From: Hortaea werneckii
Lineage: Eukaryota > Ascomycota > Dothideomycetes > Mycosphaerellales > Teratosphaeriaceae
DNA length: 64,000 nt
NCBI GenBank assembly: GCA_037044905.1
Contig: JBAOKB010000080.1
Coordinates: forward strand, 38,949 to 102,948
Direction of reading: 5' to 3'
The position numbers and the translations under genes were made by a program. The notes under the pieces were generated by a model, which was given only the letters and a program-made list of their open reading frames with translations, did no database searches and was not told the origin of the DNA. Shown piece after piece: positions 11,279 through 21,506 of the stretch. Within the stretch, counting starts at the first letter, position 1. Each line of letters starts with the position of its first letter.

Positions 11279-12404
11279 ATGTTTGCGCGTTCTGGCCTCG
11301 CAGCACAGCGGCCAGCGGGGATCCAATGTCCGCGCCCTGACCGTTTCTTCCGCCTCTCCGCCGCCGCCGCCGCTGTCGTGCTTGGGGGAGGGAGAAAAGC
11401 ACAGCGACAGCTAGGGCGGCGGCCCTTTCACATTTCTACGCGGCGATGCCAGGAGTCAGCGAGCAATTTCTATGAGGTCCTGGATCTACCCACGACTGCC
11501 ACTCCCGGTGAGATCAAGAAGTAAGAACTTCCACTTTCGCCATCCCCTTCTCCGTACCCTTCCTCTGCAGGGCAGGACTGGAAATACAAAACCCAACCAC
11601 TCGCTGACCACCCCAACCCCTTGAACCGACTCAAACAGACAATTCTACAAACTCTCCAAAGCCCACCATCCCGACCTCCACCCGGAAGACCCCCACGCCG
11701 CCCAACGCTTCGTCCGCATCTCCGAAGCCCACGCCACGCTCGGCTCGCCGGAGAAGAAAGAGAAATACGACCGCGACGTCGTCCGCCCAACCCAGACTGG
11801 ACCCGGCGGCGGACCAACAGGCGGCGCAGGAGCACCACCAGGCTCCTTCTCCTCCAGCTCCGGCCCCGGCGGCCGGCCCGCCTCCGGCCTCAGCAGACGC
11901 CGCACGCAATTCCGGGGTCCGCCGCCTAGCTTCTACCGGTCGGGAGGCTGGGGCGCATACGGCGCGAAGCGGGAGGAAAACGCATATAAGGCCTCCTCGA
12001 GCTGGGAAGCGCGGGGGGAATCGGCCTCAGGGCCCTCGGGACCCGCGGCGGGGGAGAATCCGAGTTATGGCGCCGGAGGAACGGGACCCGGGGGTTTCAC
12101 CCAGGGGTTCGATAATGATGTGAGGCATTTTGATCAGAGGGGTCATCAGCGCACGCATAGTCATATTGAGCGGAATAGGCATCGGGCGCGCAGGAGGAGT
12201 GCCAAGGGGATTAGTGAGGCGGAGATTGATTATTCGGGCGGGAATCCGACGGTGTTTAATTTTGTCGTGGTGGGTGGGGTTTTGGTGTTGATTTTGGGGA
12301 TTACGAGGGGGATTTTTGGGTGGGGCGAAAGGAAGGGCAAGAAGAAGGTTAAGGAGAGTGAGGAGGGGAAGGGGGATGGGTCGGCGGGGTCGTCGAAGTC
12401 GTGA
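11279..12404 (+). CDS. Mitochondrial J-domain (DnaJ/Hsp40) membrane protein
   Basis: Co-chaperone predicted to stimulate mitochondrial Hsp70. Exons 11279-11520 and 11639-12404 give 335 aa. The N-terminus MFARSGLAAQRPAG...RRPFHISTRR is basic, lacks acidic residues and resembles a mitochondrial presequence with a cleavage-type motif. The J domain starts at NFYEVLDLPTTATPGEIKK; the intron falls inside helix II, and exon 2 supplies QFYKLSKAHHPDLHPED with the essential HPD triad. A Gly/Ser/Pro-rich linker follows, then a basic stretch (RHRARRRSAKG). A single hydrophobic segment (VFNFVVVGGVLVLILGITRG) lies near the C-terminus, with a charged tail. The arrangement recalls yeast Jid1 (mitochondrial inner membrane), but I assign no symbol. 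An in-frame ATG at 11219 is a less likely start. Confidence 0.8.
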
Positions 12405-12555
12405 GGGGAGGAGAGGCTCGCGAGGAAGGTTGCTAGAGATGGGCAATGTTTTGATACGTCAACGTGAGGGATAGTGATAGATCTTATATATACCCCCGTG
12501 TACAATAGAAGCTATAGATCATCTCCCCTAGCGTGCTGGCAAACCCAACACACAA

Positions 12556-15159
12556 CTACAACAACGAGTACCCAGTCATCCGATGATTTGTCGACATACT
12601 CGGCGGCAAATCCTCCTCATGCGTCCCCCAATCACTCTCATTCCTACCCAACGTCAACTCCAACACCCCACCATTCAAGAAGAAATCATGCGTCAACCAA
12701 TTCTTCCTGTACGCCTTCCCATTCAGCGTCGCGCTCTGGATATACAAATTCTCATACCCGGCATCGAAATTCAAATTCCTTACCGTCGCCTTCTTCCCCG
12801 TGACGGGATTGGTAATACTCCACTCCTCGAAGAAGGGCGGCGTAATCAGGTAGACGTCCTGGCCCGGGTTGGGGAAGAGTCCCATCATTGTCAGCGCGAC
12901 GAAGGATCCCATAGCCCCGCTGTCGTCGTTTCCGGGGATGCCGACGAGCGTAGTGTTGAAGAGCCGCGGGATGTAGTAGTGCGCTCGTTCTGCGCTCTTC
13001 CCTGGTCGGCCTGCGTAATGGTATTGGAATACAGGCAGGAATCCTTGCTCGTCGCCGATGTAGAGAAGGCCGCTTTCGTGGAGGTAGTCGAGCCGCTTGA
13101 CGAACTGGTCGGGTCCGCCTAGCGTCGTGATGAGCGAGGCCATGTCATGCGGGACGAACGTCGTGTATAACCACGAGGATCCCTCGTACGTCTCATGCCC
13201 ATCCGGGTTAAGGTAGCAGCTTGTGAAGTTCAGCAGCGGGGAGCAGAAAATCGGGTCCTGGAAACCCCATGTGCCATTAAGGAAGCGCGGTTGCAGAAAC
13301 CCCGTGAATCCCGTATCCGTGCCGTTGATGGTGGAGTTCTGCGTAGGGAGGTACATATTCCGCCAGTACTCTGATCTTCCAAAGTACTTCTGTGCGTCTG
13401 CCTCGTGGCCCATATCCTGCGCCATCTCGGCAATACAGAAATCGTCGTATGCGTACTCGACTGTGCGACTAATACTCCGCGTGAAGGGGCCTACGCCGTA
13501 CGGATCGTAATCCTCGGTAGGGATGTAATGCAGATTCTTCCAGCTATGCAAGCCTCCACGACCTTGGACGCTCCAGTTCTCAGGCTCGACCTCGGCGTCT
13601 CGAACGACGGCTTCGTATGCGGTAGCCCAATCCACGCCGTCCGAGATACTCTTGATTTTTAAGTAGGCATCCGTGAGCACGATATCAGCGTTCGACCCCC
13701 CTTGTGTGAAGCCTTTGCAGAGGGACATGCGACAATCCGGCAGCCAGCCTTCGTGCCGGTAGATATCGATCAGACTGCGGAGCATACGGACCTGGGAGAG
13801 AGGATCAAGGATAGTGATCATAGTGTGAATGGATCTAAACGAGTCCCAGATGCAGTAGTAGGAGTCATAGTACGGCTCCGTACTGTTCCAGAGTGGATTC
13901 TCTCCGGTGTAGTCCTGTGGCGAAAGACTCGCGCGGTAGATGCCGCTCCAAAACACAGTCTGGAGACTGGCGTTTACACCTTCACCGGGCGTGACTTCCA
14001 CGGCACCTAAAGTCTTCGTCCACGCGTCCTGTGCAGCAGTATGAACACCTTCGAAGTCAAAGTCCGGAATCTCACTTTCAGCATTCTTACATGCCTGGTC
14101 CTCACTGATGAAGCTGACACCCACTCGAGCCAGTATCTCATTGTCGTCGCCCTCAGGAGCGTGGAATTGCGTCCACGCACCCGCCGGCAAAATCTCAGGC
14201 GAGTTGTTCACGCCGTCCTGCACGGTACTCAAATTCTTCGGCTCGCTGCCAGCACGGTTATTCATGAAGACCCCAGTGTCCTTGACCGCAGCTCCATTGA
14301 AGTCAGCGCAGAAGTGGAGCGTATAGCTACCGATACCGAAACTTGGACTGAAACTACCCGATCCCGTGATGCGACCAGATTCCTCGTCAACGTTTACAGA
14401 GCCATTGATACGTGAGTCCGGGAGGTCTGTGAGATCAGCGAGGATGAGTGGAGCCAGTGTGGCGTTGTTCTCAACCGGCGTTTCTGGGAAGCTAAAGCGA
14501 TACAAGGCAGTGTGATTTGTGACGGTCATCTCCGCTTTGATATTGGTAGCCATTTCGACGGCAAAATAGCCTGGATGAGCGCGGACTGAGCCGTTGATAC
14601 GGGGAGTCGCCCTCGTCTCCTTCGGGAAGAAGCAGTTGTTCAGGATATCCCCGGGACAGCCAGCTTGAGGGAACAACGGGAAATTGCCAAGGGAGGGAGA
14701 CTATTGAGATCAATGTCAGCAATGGTTTTGGGAAGTCTGACAAGTATTTTGAATGCTTGCGGCAAGAAAACGATTGCTTTCTCAGTACAATGTTGTCCTC
14801 ATTCCGGAAGTCGGAGAGTTGTAATTTTGATTGATAGTCATCACGAAAGACACGGGGAGCGGTTTATGTAGAAAAGGGGATGTTTGGGGATTGTAACTTA
14901 CACCACCAGTACCACTATCATGCATGTGGCTGAAGCCCGTGATATTCGATCCATCGCTAGCAAATCCTCCCTGATCTTCACCATTGACATCCGCTACCGC
15001 CTTCGCCATACCAAACGGTAGCGTGGCGCCGGGGAAGACATGTCCGCCGTCGACTGTTCCTATCAGTGGATTCACAAAATTCAGAATGTCTGCTCCGCTC
15101 TGGCACAGTGCCAGCTCAGTCAAGGCAAGACCCGTCAAGATCTTCTTGATCCCCATCAT
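12556..15159 (-). CDS. Secreted glycoside hydrolase family 92 alpha-mannosidase
   Basis: Predicted exo-acting alpha-mannosidase, probably 1,2-specific, that trims mannans or N-glycans outside the cell. Exons 14902-15159 and 12556-14700 join in phase 0 to give 800 aa. A signal peptide is clear (MMGIKKILTGLALTELALCQ). GH92 landmarks are NFVNPLIGTVDGGHVFPGAT at the mature N-terminus, TGFSHMHDSGTGG at the splice junction, WNSTEPYYDSYYCIWDSFRS, and GIPGNDDSGAMGSFVALTMM with GLFPNPGQDVYLITPPFF near the C-terminus. NDDSGA carries the acidic residues expected of the inverting, calcium-dependent catalytic centre. Many N-glycosylation sequons fit secretion. It is tail-to-tail with the J-protein gene, only 151 bp apart. 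Confidence 0.92.
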
Positions 15160-15751
15160 GGTCGAGCTAGCTGGGACAAAGAAGCGCTACTCTTGCAAAC
15201 AGACGAAACATGGCAGAATAGCATACTGGGTCGCTTTCGAGTTAAAAGGAACCTACCTTGCCCACCTCATCCGCGGCGTATTGCCATCATGCAGTATCCC
15301 CGCTCTGCATCGCGGTGGATACTATGCGAGAGGGGACGATCTCCCGCCAGGCACAGGCAGCTCAGGTGCATGGAAGTGGTGCTGATGTAACGTTACGCTT
15401 TGGAAGGAAGAGGAGAAAGTAGAGGTCAGAAGCGTGAGTTGCTCCGGCGAGGGCAGGTTTTGCGGAGTGGAGCCGGGAGTGGTGGTGGCCTTAGGCACGC
15501 GAAGTTGGTCCTTGGAACGGCTTGCCATTCCGACTTTCGCACCAGATAGGAGATGTAGAGAGGTGCTACAGGAAAATAAATCAAATCTGACTTTGTTCTG
15601 GCGTAAAAGTGATTCGTTGTAGAAAAGTATGTACACATGAAAAGCTGGCTACCACCGGCTCCCGAAACGCCACTGTGCATAAGGTATACATTCCTCTACC
15701 AAAAGCCTCCACTGCATTTCCCCCTCCCCATCCAATAGAAAAAAGACAGAT
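15160..15751. other. Intergenic: GH92 promoter and NDUFS7 3' flank
   Basis: Nothing recognisable in 592 bp. It contains the 5' flank of the minus-strand GH92 gene and the 3' flank of the minus-strand complex I gene. Short frames (for example 15322-15636) show no family features. Confidence 0.55.
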
Positions 15752-16600
15752 CTACTTGCGGTACCACATACGGGTGATCTTAGTGTGCCTCATCTTCTTC
15801 TGCAGCTGGAAAATGCCAAACATGAGCGCTTCAGCGGTCGGCGGGCAGCCGGGAACGTAGATATCGACCGGCACAATCCTGTCACAGCCTCTGGTGACGG
15901 AGTAGCTGTAGTGGTAGTACCCACCTCCGTTGGCACAGCTGCCCATGGAAATAACCCATCTCGGGTCAGGCATCTGGTCGTAGACTTGACGGAGCGCCGG
16001 CGCCATCTTGTTGGTGAGCGTGCCGGCCACAATCATTACGTCGGACTGACGTGGCGATGCACGGAAAATAATACCCATGCGGTCCTGGTCGTAGCGCGGT
16101 GTGGACAAGTGCATCATCTCGAGAGCGCAGCACGCGAGACCGAAAGTCATGGGCCAGAGCGAACCCTGACGGGCCCAGTTGGTGATGGTGTCCAGGGTCG
16201 TGCTGTTTGCTATGTCAGCTCATGCCCGAAATCCCCTTGTGTGCCCATGAATGCTCTTCTTCTCTACACTTACAGCGCGTATTGCATGACACCGTTTGAG
16301 CCCTCCTGGCTAGGCAATGGCACCTCCTGCCTCGGCTTGAGACCCTTCATGGGCGGAGGAGTACCCGGGTTGCCCTTGACCAGTCCTAACCTCGACTGCT
16401 GCTGCTCGGCGGGGGCAGCATCTTTCTTGGTGCTCGAGGAGATCGAAGCGGTCGCAACACGGAAAGGCTGGAGGGCGGTGGTCGGCTTGGCTAGATGGGT
16501 TGTTAGTTGTCTTCGGATCCCTTAACCCCAGGGCATGCGCCTTGCAGCTGAACGTACCGCGCAGCGCCATAGCCGTCGCCTGTCGCGTATTCGGGAACAT
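15752..16600 (-). CDS. NDUFS7: NADH:ubiquinone oxidoreductase 20-kDa (PSST) subunit
   Basis: Complex I subunit carrying iron-sulfur cluster N2, the last electron carrier before ubiquinone, in the mitochondrial matrix arm. Exons 16558-16600, 16274-16490 and 15752-16202 are joined in consistent phases (product 236 aa). The N-terminus MFPNTRQATAMALRAKPTTA is a basic presequence. The conserved core has WPMTFGLACCALEMM with the adjacent cysteines, then GTLTNKMAPALRQVYDQMPD, SMGSCANGGGYYHYSYS, and VPVDIYVPGCPPTAEALMFG with the remaining cluster cysteines. All four cluster-ligand positions of the family are present. It is divergent from UBC9 across 431 bp. Identity is secure. Confidence 0.95.
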
Positions 16601-17031
16601 GACTGCGGTGGCGAGTGTGGATGAGATGTTGAAGGAGTGGAGAGTCGTGTGTAAGACAGGGTACCGGTGCTGGAGTGGCGGCTCTTCGAAGAATGAATTG
16701 AATGACGCTTACCCGAAACGCGTTCATTGGCTCGGTAGAGGGGTCCGAGATCTGAACTTTGCCCTAGCCTCCGCGTCCTGGGAACTTGAAGTTTGAATCG
16801 CGACGCTGATTGCTGGAGTAAGTGAATACAGGTTGGTTTCTCGTTACTCTCTGGCAGACAATCGCGTGCAAGCAGCTCGCTTTCACTTTGCATGTGAAGT
16901 CGCTGAAAGCTGTCAGGTGACTCTCTGTTTTCTGCATATATTTCCAGCCTTCCTTCTGGCTTAAACAACGACCTCTTCTCGAACTACATCAGACTCCAGG
17001 ACGCGACTCTACCTATTTCACAGCTACCAAG
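16601..17031. promoter_or_regulatory. Divergent promoter region (NDUFS7 / UBC9)
   Basis: A 431-bp head-to-head region serving two conserved genes. I see no motif that I can name with confidence. Confidence 0.4.
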
Positions 17032-17671
17032 ATGTCTTTGTGTCAAACAAGGCTACAGGAGGAGAGGTACGCTCTGTGGCCACCTGTTGAAGCCAACTAC
17101 TAATTAGTTCGCTCAGGAAGACGTGGCGCAAAGACCACCCTTTCGGCTTCGTCGCGAGACCCATGAAGACACCCCAAGGCGCACTCGATCTGAAGCGCTG
17201 GGACTGCGCCATCCCAGGCAAAGAGAAGACACTTTGGGATGGCGGCCTGTTCAAGCTGGAGATGCAGTTCCCTGACGGTAGGTCATGCAATGTTCCATCA
17301 CGGAAGGGAGTTAGAGCCGCAGCTGACAGCAAGACAGAATACCCAACGAAGCCGCCGAAGTGTATGCCTCCCCCCACACATCCTTCTCAATACAACCTTC
17401 TGACCTCAGTCACACAGGCAAATTCGTCCCCCCGCTCTTCCACCCCAATGTCTACCCTTCCGGCACCGTCTGTCTCAGCATCCTGAACGAAGAAGAAGGC
17501 TGGCGGCCCGCCATCACCGTCAAGCAGATCCTCCTCGGCATCCAGATGCTGCTCGACGAAGTCAATCCCGAGTCCCCCGCCCAGGCCGATGCGTATAACC
17601 TGTACAAGAAGGACCGCGCGGCCTACGAGAAGAAGGTGCGGCAGGTGGTGAGGGATAATCCTGCGCCGTAA
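17032..17671 (+). CDS. UBC9: SUMO-conjugating enzyme E2
   Basis: Accepts SUMO from the Aos1-Uba2 E1 and transfers it to substrate lysines, mainly in the nucleus. Four exons: 17032-17066, 17117-17277, 17338-17361 (only 24 nt) and 17418-17671. They yield 157 aa, the same length as yeast Ubc9. The protein opens MSLCQTRLQEERKTWRKDHP, continues WDCAIPGKEKT and FHPNVYPSGTVCLSILNEEE with catalytic Cys92, and ends KKVRQVVRDNPAP. The HPN motif before the cysteine, and a basic N-terminal helix for SUMO and substrate binding, are present. No single reading frame reveals the protein because of the small exons. Identity is secure. Confidence 0.95.
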
Positions 17672-18552
17672 GCGGTGTGTTTGTCTTGATTCGGCGTGGA
17701 AAGTTTGGGTGAGAAGTGTTCTGGACCAGCCAGCCGAACTCGTTTTCTTCTCTTTCTTTTCTGAAGAGACTAGAGATGAGGAGAATGATGCTTCACAGCG
17801 ATTGACTCACGATTGACGATTATTAGCGATGGCGTTGGGAGGAGTAGCGGGGAGATGCAAAAATGGCCGTCCCGAGAGCTCTCATGCCCGTGGATAAGAC
17901 GTTGCTAGATAGCTTTCACAATGATCTTTGTGCTGCATATCGTTCTCCATGTGTATCTTTTCATATTTCCTTTCCTTGACGCTTTTCCGATGACAAGCAT
18001 GCGAATAGGTCTTCAACTGCTTGGATCAGGTCCTATCGATTTCCTTTCGCATCTTCTCCGCATTGCCTCATCAGTTTCGACCAGGTTCATCAGGAAAACA
18101 ATTCTTACTCCTTGTGACTGTCATCTTTTGCTGGATCATCTCCTCGAACTTGTTCATGGACAGTAAAAGGGACCAGTGCAATTGATTAAACTTTCGGCTC
18201 CTCCGTAACCCTGATTCCCGCAGCTCGTCCATCACCCCACCGATCTCGCTATCAAAAAGTTGACGGGATGCGATCTGGACGCGCCCCGCTTAGGTCATTG
18301 TCTATGATTCTTGGGATTGAATTTTTTCTTGGGCAGCCATTGGGTCTCCCACGTCTTGGTTATAAGTATTTCGTGTGAAGATCTACTAATCTACGTACTT
18401 GCGTGCCATTCCCACGTACTGCTTCCAGCCCTTCTGTCGCGTTGAAAGCGGGAACCTGAGGTGAAAGTCATACCCAAGGAAAAAGCTGATCTCTCAGCTC
18501 ATCCACCTAACCTCCTACACCTACTCCTCCCACACTCTTCAGACTGCCCGCC
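17672..18552. other. Intergenic: UBC9 3' flank and chorismate synthase promoter
   Basis: About 880 bp without a supportable gene. Pyrimidine-rich sequence just before 18553 looks like a fungal core promoter or 5' leader. An 81-codon frame at 17921-18166 has no recognisable features. Confidence 0.55.
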
Positions 18553-19836
18553 ATGTCCACCTTCGGCTCCCACTTCCGCGTCACGACGTATGGCGAGTCT
18601 CACGGCCGCAGCGTGGGCGCCATCATCGACGGCTGCCCGCCAGGCCTCCAACTCACCGACGCCGACATCCAACCCCAAATGACCCGCCGCCGCCCAGGCC
18701 AATCCGCCCTCTCCACCCCCCGTGATGAGAAAGACCGCGTGGAGATCCAATCCGGCACCGAATTCGGCATCACCCTCGGCACGCCCATCGGCGTGCGCGT
18801 CATGAACGAAGACCAACGACCCAAAGACTACGGCGCCGAAGCCAACGCCGGCAACGAGAACGCCAAAGCCAAAAACATCGACGCCTTCCCGCGCCCCAGC
18901 CACGCCGACTGGACCTACCTTGAAAAATACGGCGTCAAGGCCTCCTCAGGCGGGGGTCGCAGCAGCGCCCGCGAAACCATCGGCCGTGTCGCCGCCGGCG
19001 CCATCGCAGACAAGTACCTCCGCGAGGCCTGGGGCGTCGAAATCGTCGCGTTCACTTCCTCCGTCGGTCCCGAGAAGCTCTTCCCCCCGACCCTCGAACA
19101 CCCTACCCCCAGCACGAACCCGGCCTTTTTGGACTTGATCAGCAAGATTACGCGGGACGGCGTGGACGAGTTCCTCCCCGTGCGGTGTCCGGACATGGGC
19201 ACCTGCAAGCGCATGGAGGAGGTCATCGCGCACTTCCGCGACCGCAAGGACAGCATCGGAGGCCAAGTCACCTGTGTGATCCGACGGTGTCCGAGCGGGC
19301 TCGGCGAGCCCTGCTTCGATAAGCTGGAGGCCAAGCTCGCGCACGCTATGCTGAGTATCCCCGCGACCAAGGGGTTCGAGATCGGGTCTGGGTTCGGGGG
19401 TTGTGAAGTCCCGGGCTCTAAGCACAACGATGCTTTTATCAAGGCTCCCGCCGAAGACGGCGAGGCTGTTGCTGCGGGACAGAGTAGGCCTAGATTGACT
19501 ACTAAGACGAATAATTCGGGCGGTATCCAGGGCGGCATCACGAACGGTGCGCCGATCTACTTCAACGTCGCTTTCAAACCCCCCGCGACAATCGGCCATG
19601 CGCAGGAGACCGCGGGCTACGATGAGAATGTCGGTGTCTTGGAGGCCAAGGGCCGACACGACCCTTGCGTTATTCCCCGTGCGGTGCCCATCGTCGAGTC
19701 CATGGCCGCTTTGGTCGTTATGGATGCGCTCATGGCCCAGAGCGCACGGCAGGCTACTCGGGGTCTCCTGCCAAAGCTCCCGGAGACTATCCCGTTGAAG
19801 GAGCAGGCTAGTAATCTTCTCTCTGGCGCTTCGTGA
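18553..19836 (+). CDS. ARO2: Chorismate synthase
   Basis: Converts 5-enolpyruvylshikimate 3-phosphate to chorismate, the last shikimate-pathway step, using reduced FMN. One exon, 427 aa, starting MSTFGSHFRVTTYGESHGRS. The three family signatures are visible: GESHGRSVGAIIDGCPPG (catalytic His), the basic RRRPGQS loop and the RPSHADWTYLEKYG region, and a later FMN-site segment with SGGIQGGITNG. Fungal enzymes are bifunctional, reducing their own flavin with NADPH; that is family knowledge and is not visible here. It is longer than the yeast enzyme (376 aa), partly from segments around DYGAEANAGNENAKAKNIDA and PTLEHPTPSTNP. Identity is secure. Confidence 0.96.
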   Translation: MSTFGSHFRVTTYGESHGRSVGAIIDGCPPGLQLTDADIQPQMTRRRPGQSALSTPRDEKDRVEIQSGTEFGITLGTPIGVRVMNEDQRPKDYGAEANAGNENAKAKNIDAFPRPSHADWTYLEKYGVKASSGGGRSSARETIGRVAAGAIADKYLREAWGVEIVAFTSSVGPEKLFPPTLEHPTPSTNPAFLDLISKITRDGVDEFLPVRCPDMGTCKRMEEVIAHFRDRKDSIGGQVTCVIRRCPSGLGEPCFDKLEAKLAHAMLSIPATKGFEIGSGFGGCEVPGSKHNDAFIKAPAEDGEAVAAGQSRPRLTTKTNNSGGIQGGITNGAPIYFNVAFKPPATIGHAQETAGYDENVGVLEAKGRHDPCVIPRAVPIVESMAALVVMDALMAQSARQATRGLLPKLPETIPLKEQASNLLSGAS

Positions 19837-20581
19837 TCGATTCACTTGTCGCGCTGCCTAAATGACTTGCATCGAAAGAGGAGGGGGTTCAGAAATGTGT
19901 CTTGGGTTAAAAATGACATAGCGTAGGCGTTTTGAACTATGGGATTGGTTCTGCTGTGCAGTACAGTAAAAAGCTTTGAGGGTAGAAGAGGAAATCAAGG
20001 GAATGCCATTGTCTCAGGCCCTGTACGTATGAGCTAGATGGAGTATGCATTAACGCCTTTCACGTAGAATGGACGAACGAAATGTCTCAGAGATGTTCTC
20101 TTTTCTCCAAATATCCATTGAGGTCTAGATTAAACGGTCGAGGGTAAGGAGATGGGTATGTTGAAAGATTCTGGGCCAATCCTATGTCTCAGAGAAGGAT
20201 CGTCTGAGCTGGAGTCTTGATTTTTTACGAGAAGGTCTCGGGGCAGAACAAAGTACAATGTAAGTCAGGTCTCAGGTCAATTCCATCGGGCACCCGGGGT
20301 CGGAGGAGTATATGAGGTCTTTGAACTCCCTCCTATGGTTCCTTTTTTTCTTCTTCCTTCTCCAGGCAGGCCTCACAAGAACGAAAAGCAATACATCACA
20401 CAACACAACTCAAGAAGAAAAAGAAGAAAAAAAGAAAGCAACAAGATCCTACTCCCTTTCCTCTTCGACGCCGTTGATTTTATCTCTCGCATCACACATA
20501 CGCACCCCTTTACAACCCTCACCAACCCTCTCACCACAACCCCTCTCCGTCCCTTTTCAGAGTCCATCAACCCTCTCCAAG
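19837..20581. other. Intergenic: ARO2 3' flank and 5' leader of next gene
   Basis: 745 bp. The distal part (20340-20581) is rich in C, T and A, with CACA/CTC runs, typical of a fungal 5' leader. An ATG at 20312 is in frame with the downstream gene and would add 90 residues of low-complexity sequence. I treat it as leader rather than coding. Confidence 0.5.
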
Positions 20582-21154
20582 ATGTCAGGCTACATCAAAG
20601 GCGACGCGCGCCCTCCTCTCCCCGCCACGAGGACTTGGACCAGCGCTCTGCAAGACTCCCGCTTCCAAATCGGCGCCAACGAAGCGACAATGAACCGCGC
20701 CGTCCTCGACGCCCATTCCCAGCGCCATCCCTTTCTGAACGGGGAGCCCGAAGGCCCGCCGCAGCACCCGCAGGACAATGCGAATGGAGCTCCGGGGAAC
20801 GGCAACTCTGACGACGACCATCATGGAAATGCGAAGGGCAAATATGCCGATGACAAGGGCACCGAGCCTGAAATCCCGTTAGACAACGATCACGATAACA
20901 GCAACCCTCCCAGCAACCTCCCTAACATCAACAACAACCCTCCCAACCCCCTACCCCTGAACATCACACCCCCTTCCCCCTTCGTCCGCGGCCGCGGCCA
21001 CGACCCCTACGGTTTTTTTGCGAAAGCGGAGGAGGCGAAACGGAGGCGCGCGGCCAAGAAGGCCAGAGTTCTGGCGAGGAGGGAAGTGGGGAGGTTGAGG
21101 AGGTGGGAGGAGTGGAGGAGGGGGGTTTGGGAGCCGCTTGAGCCGGATGCGTAG
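20582..21154 (+). CDS. Hypothetical low-complexity protein with basic C-terminus
   Basis: I do not recognise this 190-aa protein. The chosen start, MSGYIKGDARPPLPATRTW, has a good initiation context (CCAAGATG). The first 70 residues are of normal composition (WTSALQDSRFQIGANEATMN). A Gly/Asn/Asp/Pro-rich disordered middle follows, with PPSNLPNINNNPPNPLPLN. The C-terminus is strongly basic and probably helical (AEEAKRRRAAKKARVLARRE, then RRWEEWRRGVWEPLEPDA). There is no signal peptide or membrane segment from this start. The basic block could be a nuclear-localisation or nucleic-acid-binding element, but no function can be assigned. Confidence 0.55.
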   Translation: MSGYIKGDARPPLPATRTWTSALQDSRFQIGANEATMNRAVLDAHSQRHPFLNGEPEGPPQHPQDNANGAPGNGNSDDDHHGNAKGKYADDKGTEPEIPLDNDHDNSNPPSNLPNINNNPPNPLPLNITPPSPFVRGRGHDPYGFFAKAEEAKRRRAAKKARVLARREVGRLRRWEEWRRGVWEPLEPDA

Positions 21155-21506
21155 GTCGGGGAAGGATGGGGGGATAAGGGGGGTTCCTTCGGGGTAAGAA
21201 GGGGGAGGGGGATTCCTGTTGGTGGCAGCAGAGGTTCTAGGAGAGGATTGGAGGGAATGGATGGGCTGTTGGAGGGATGTGGTGATGGGGCTTCAAGAGG
21301 TCGCAAGGACTAGATGGAGTGCTGGGGTCGATCTGGGAGGGTGTTTTGGATGTTGGGGTGGTTATTCAGCTTTGGAGCTGCTCGCTGATATGGCTTTGTT
21401 GATATCGTATAATGTGTAAGGTTTAATAGGAGCTGGTTCTCCAAAAATTCCAGATGATCCCCTATTCATTATCGACTCTTTCGCTCTTGAAGAAACATAG
21501 TTGAAG
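21155..21506. other. Convergent intergenic region
   Basis: 352 bp between the 3' ends of the hypothetical gene (+) and the kinase-like gene (-). The first 150 bp are G-rich. No feature is recognised. Confidence 0.5.
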
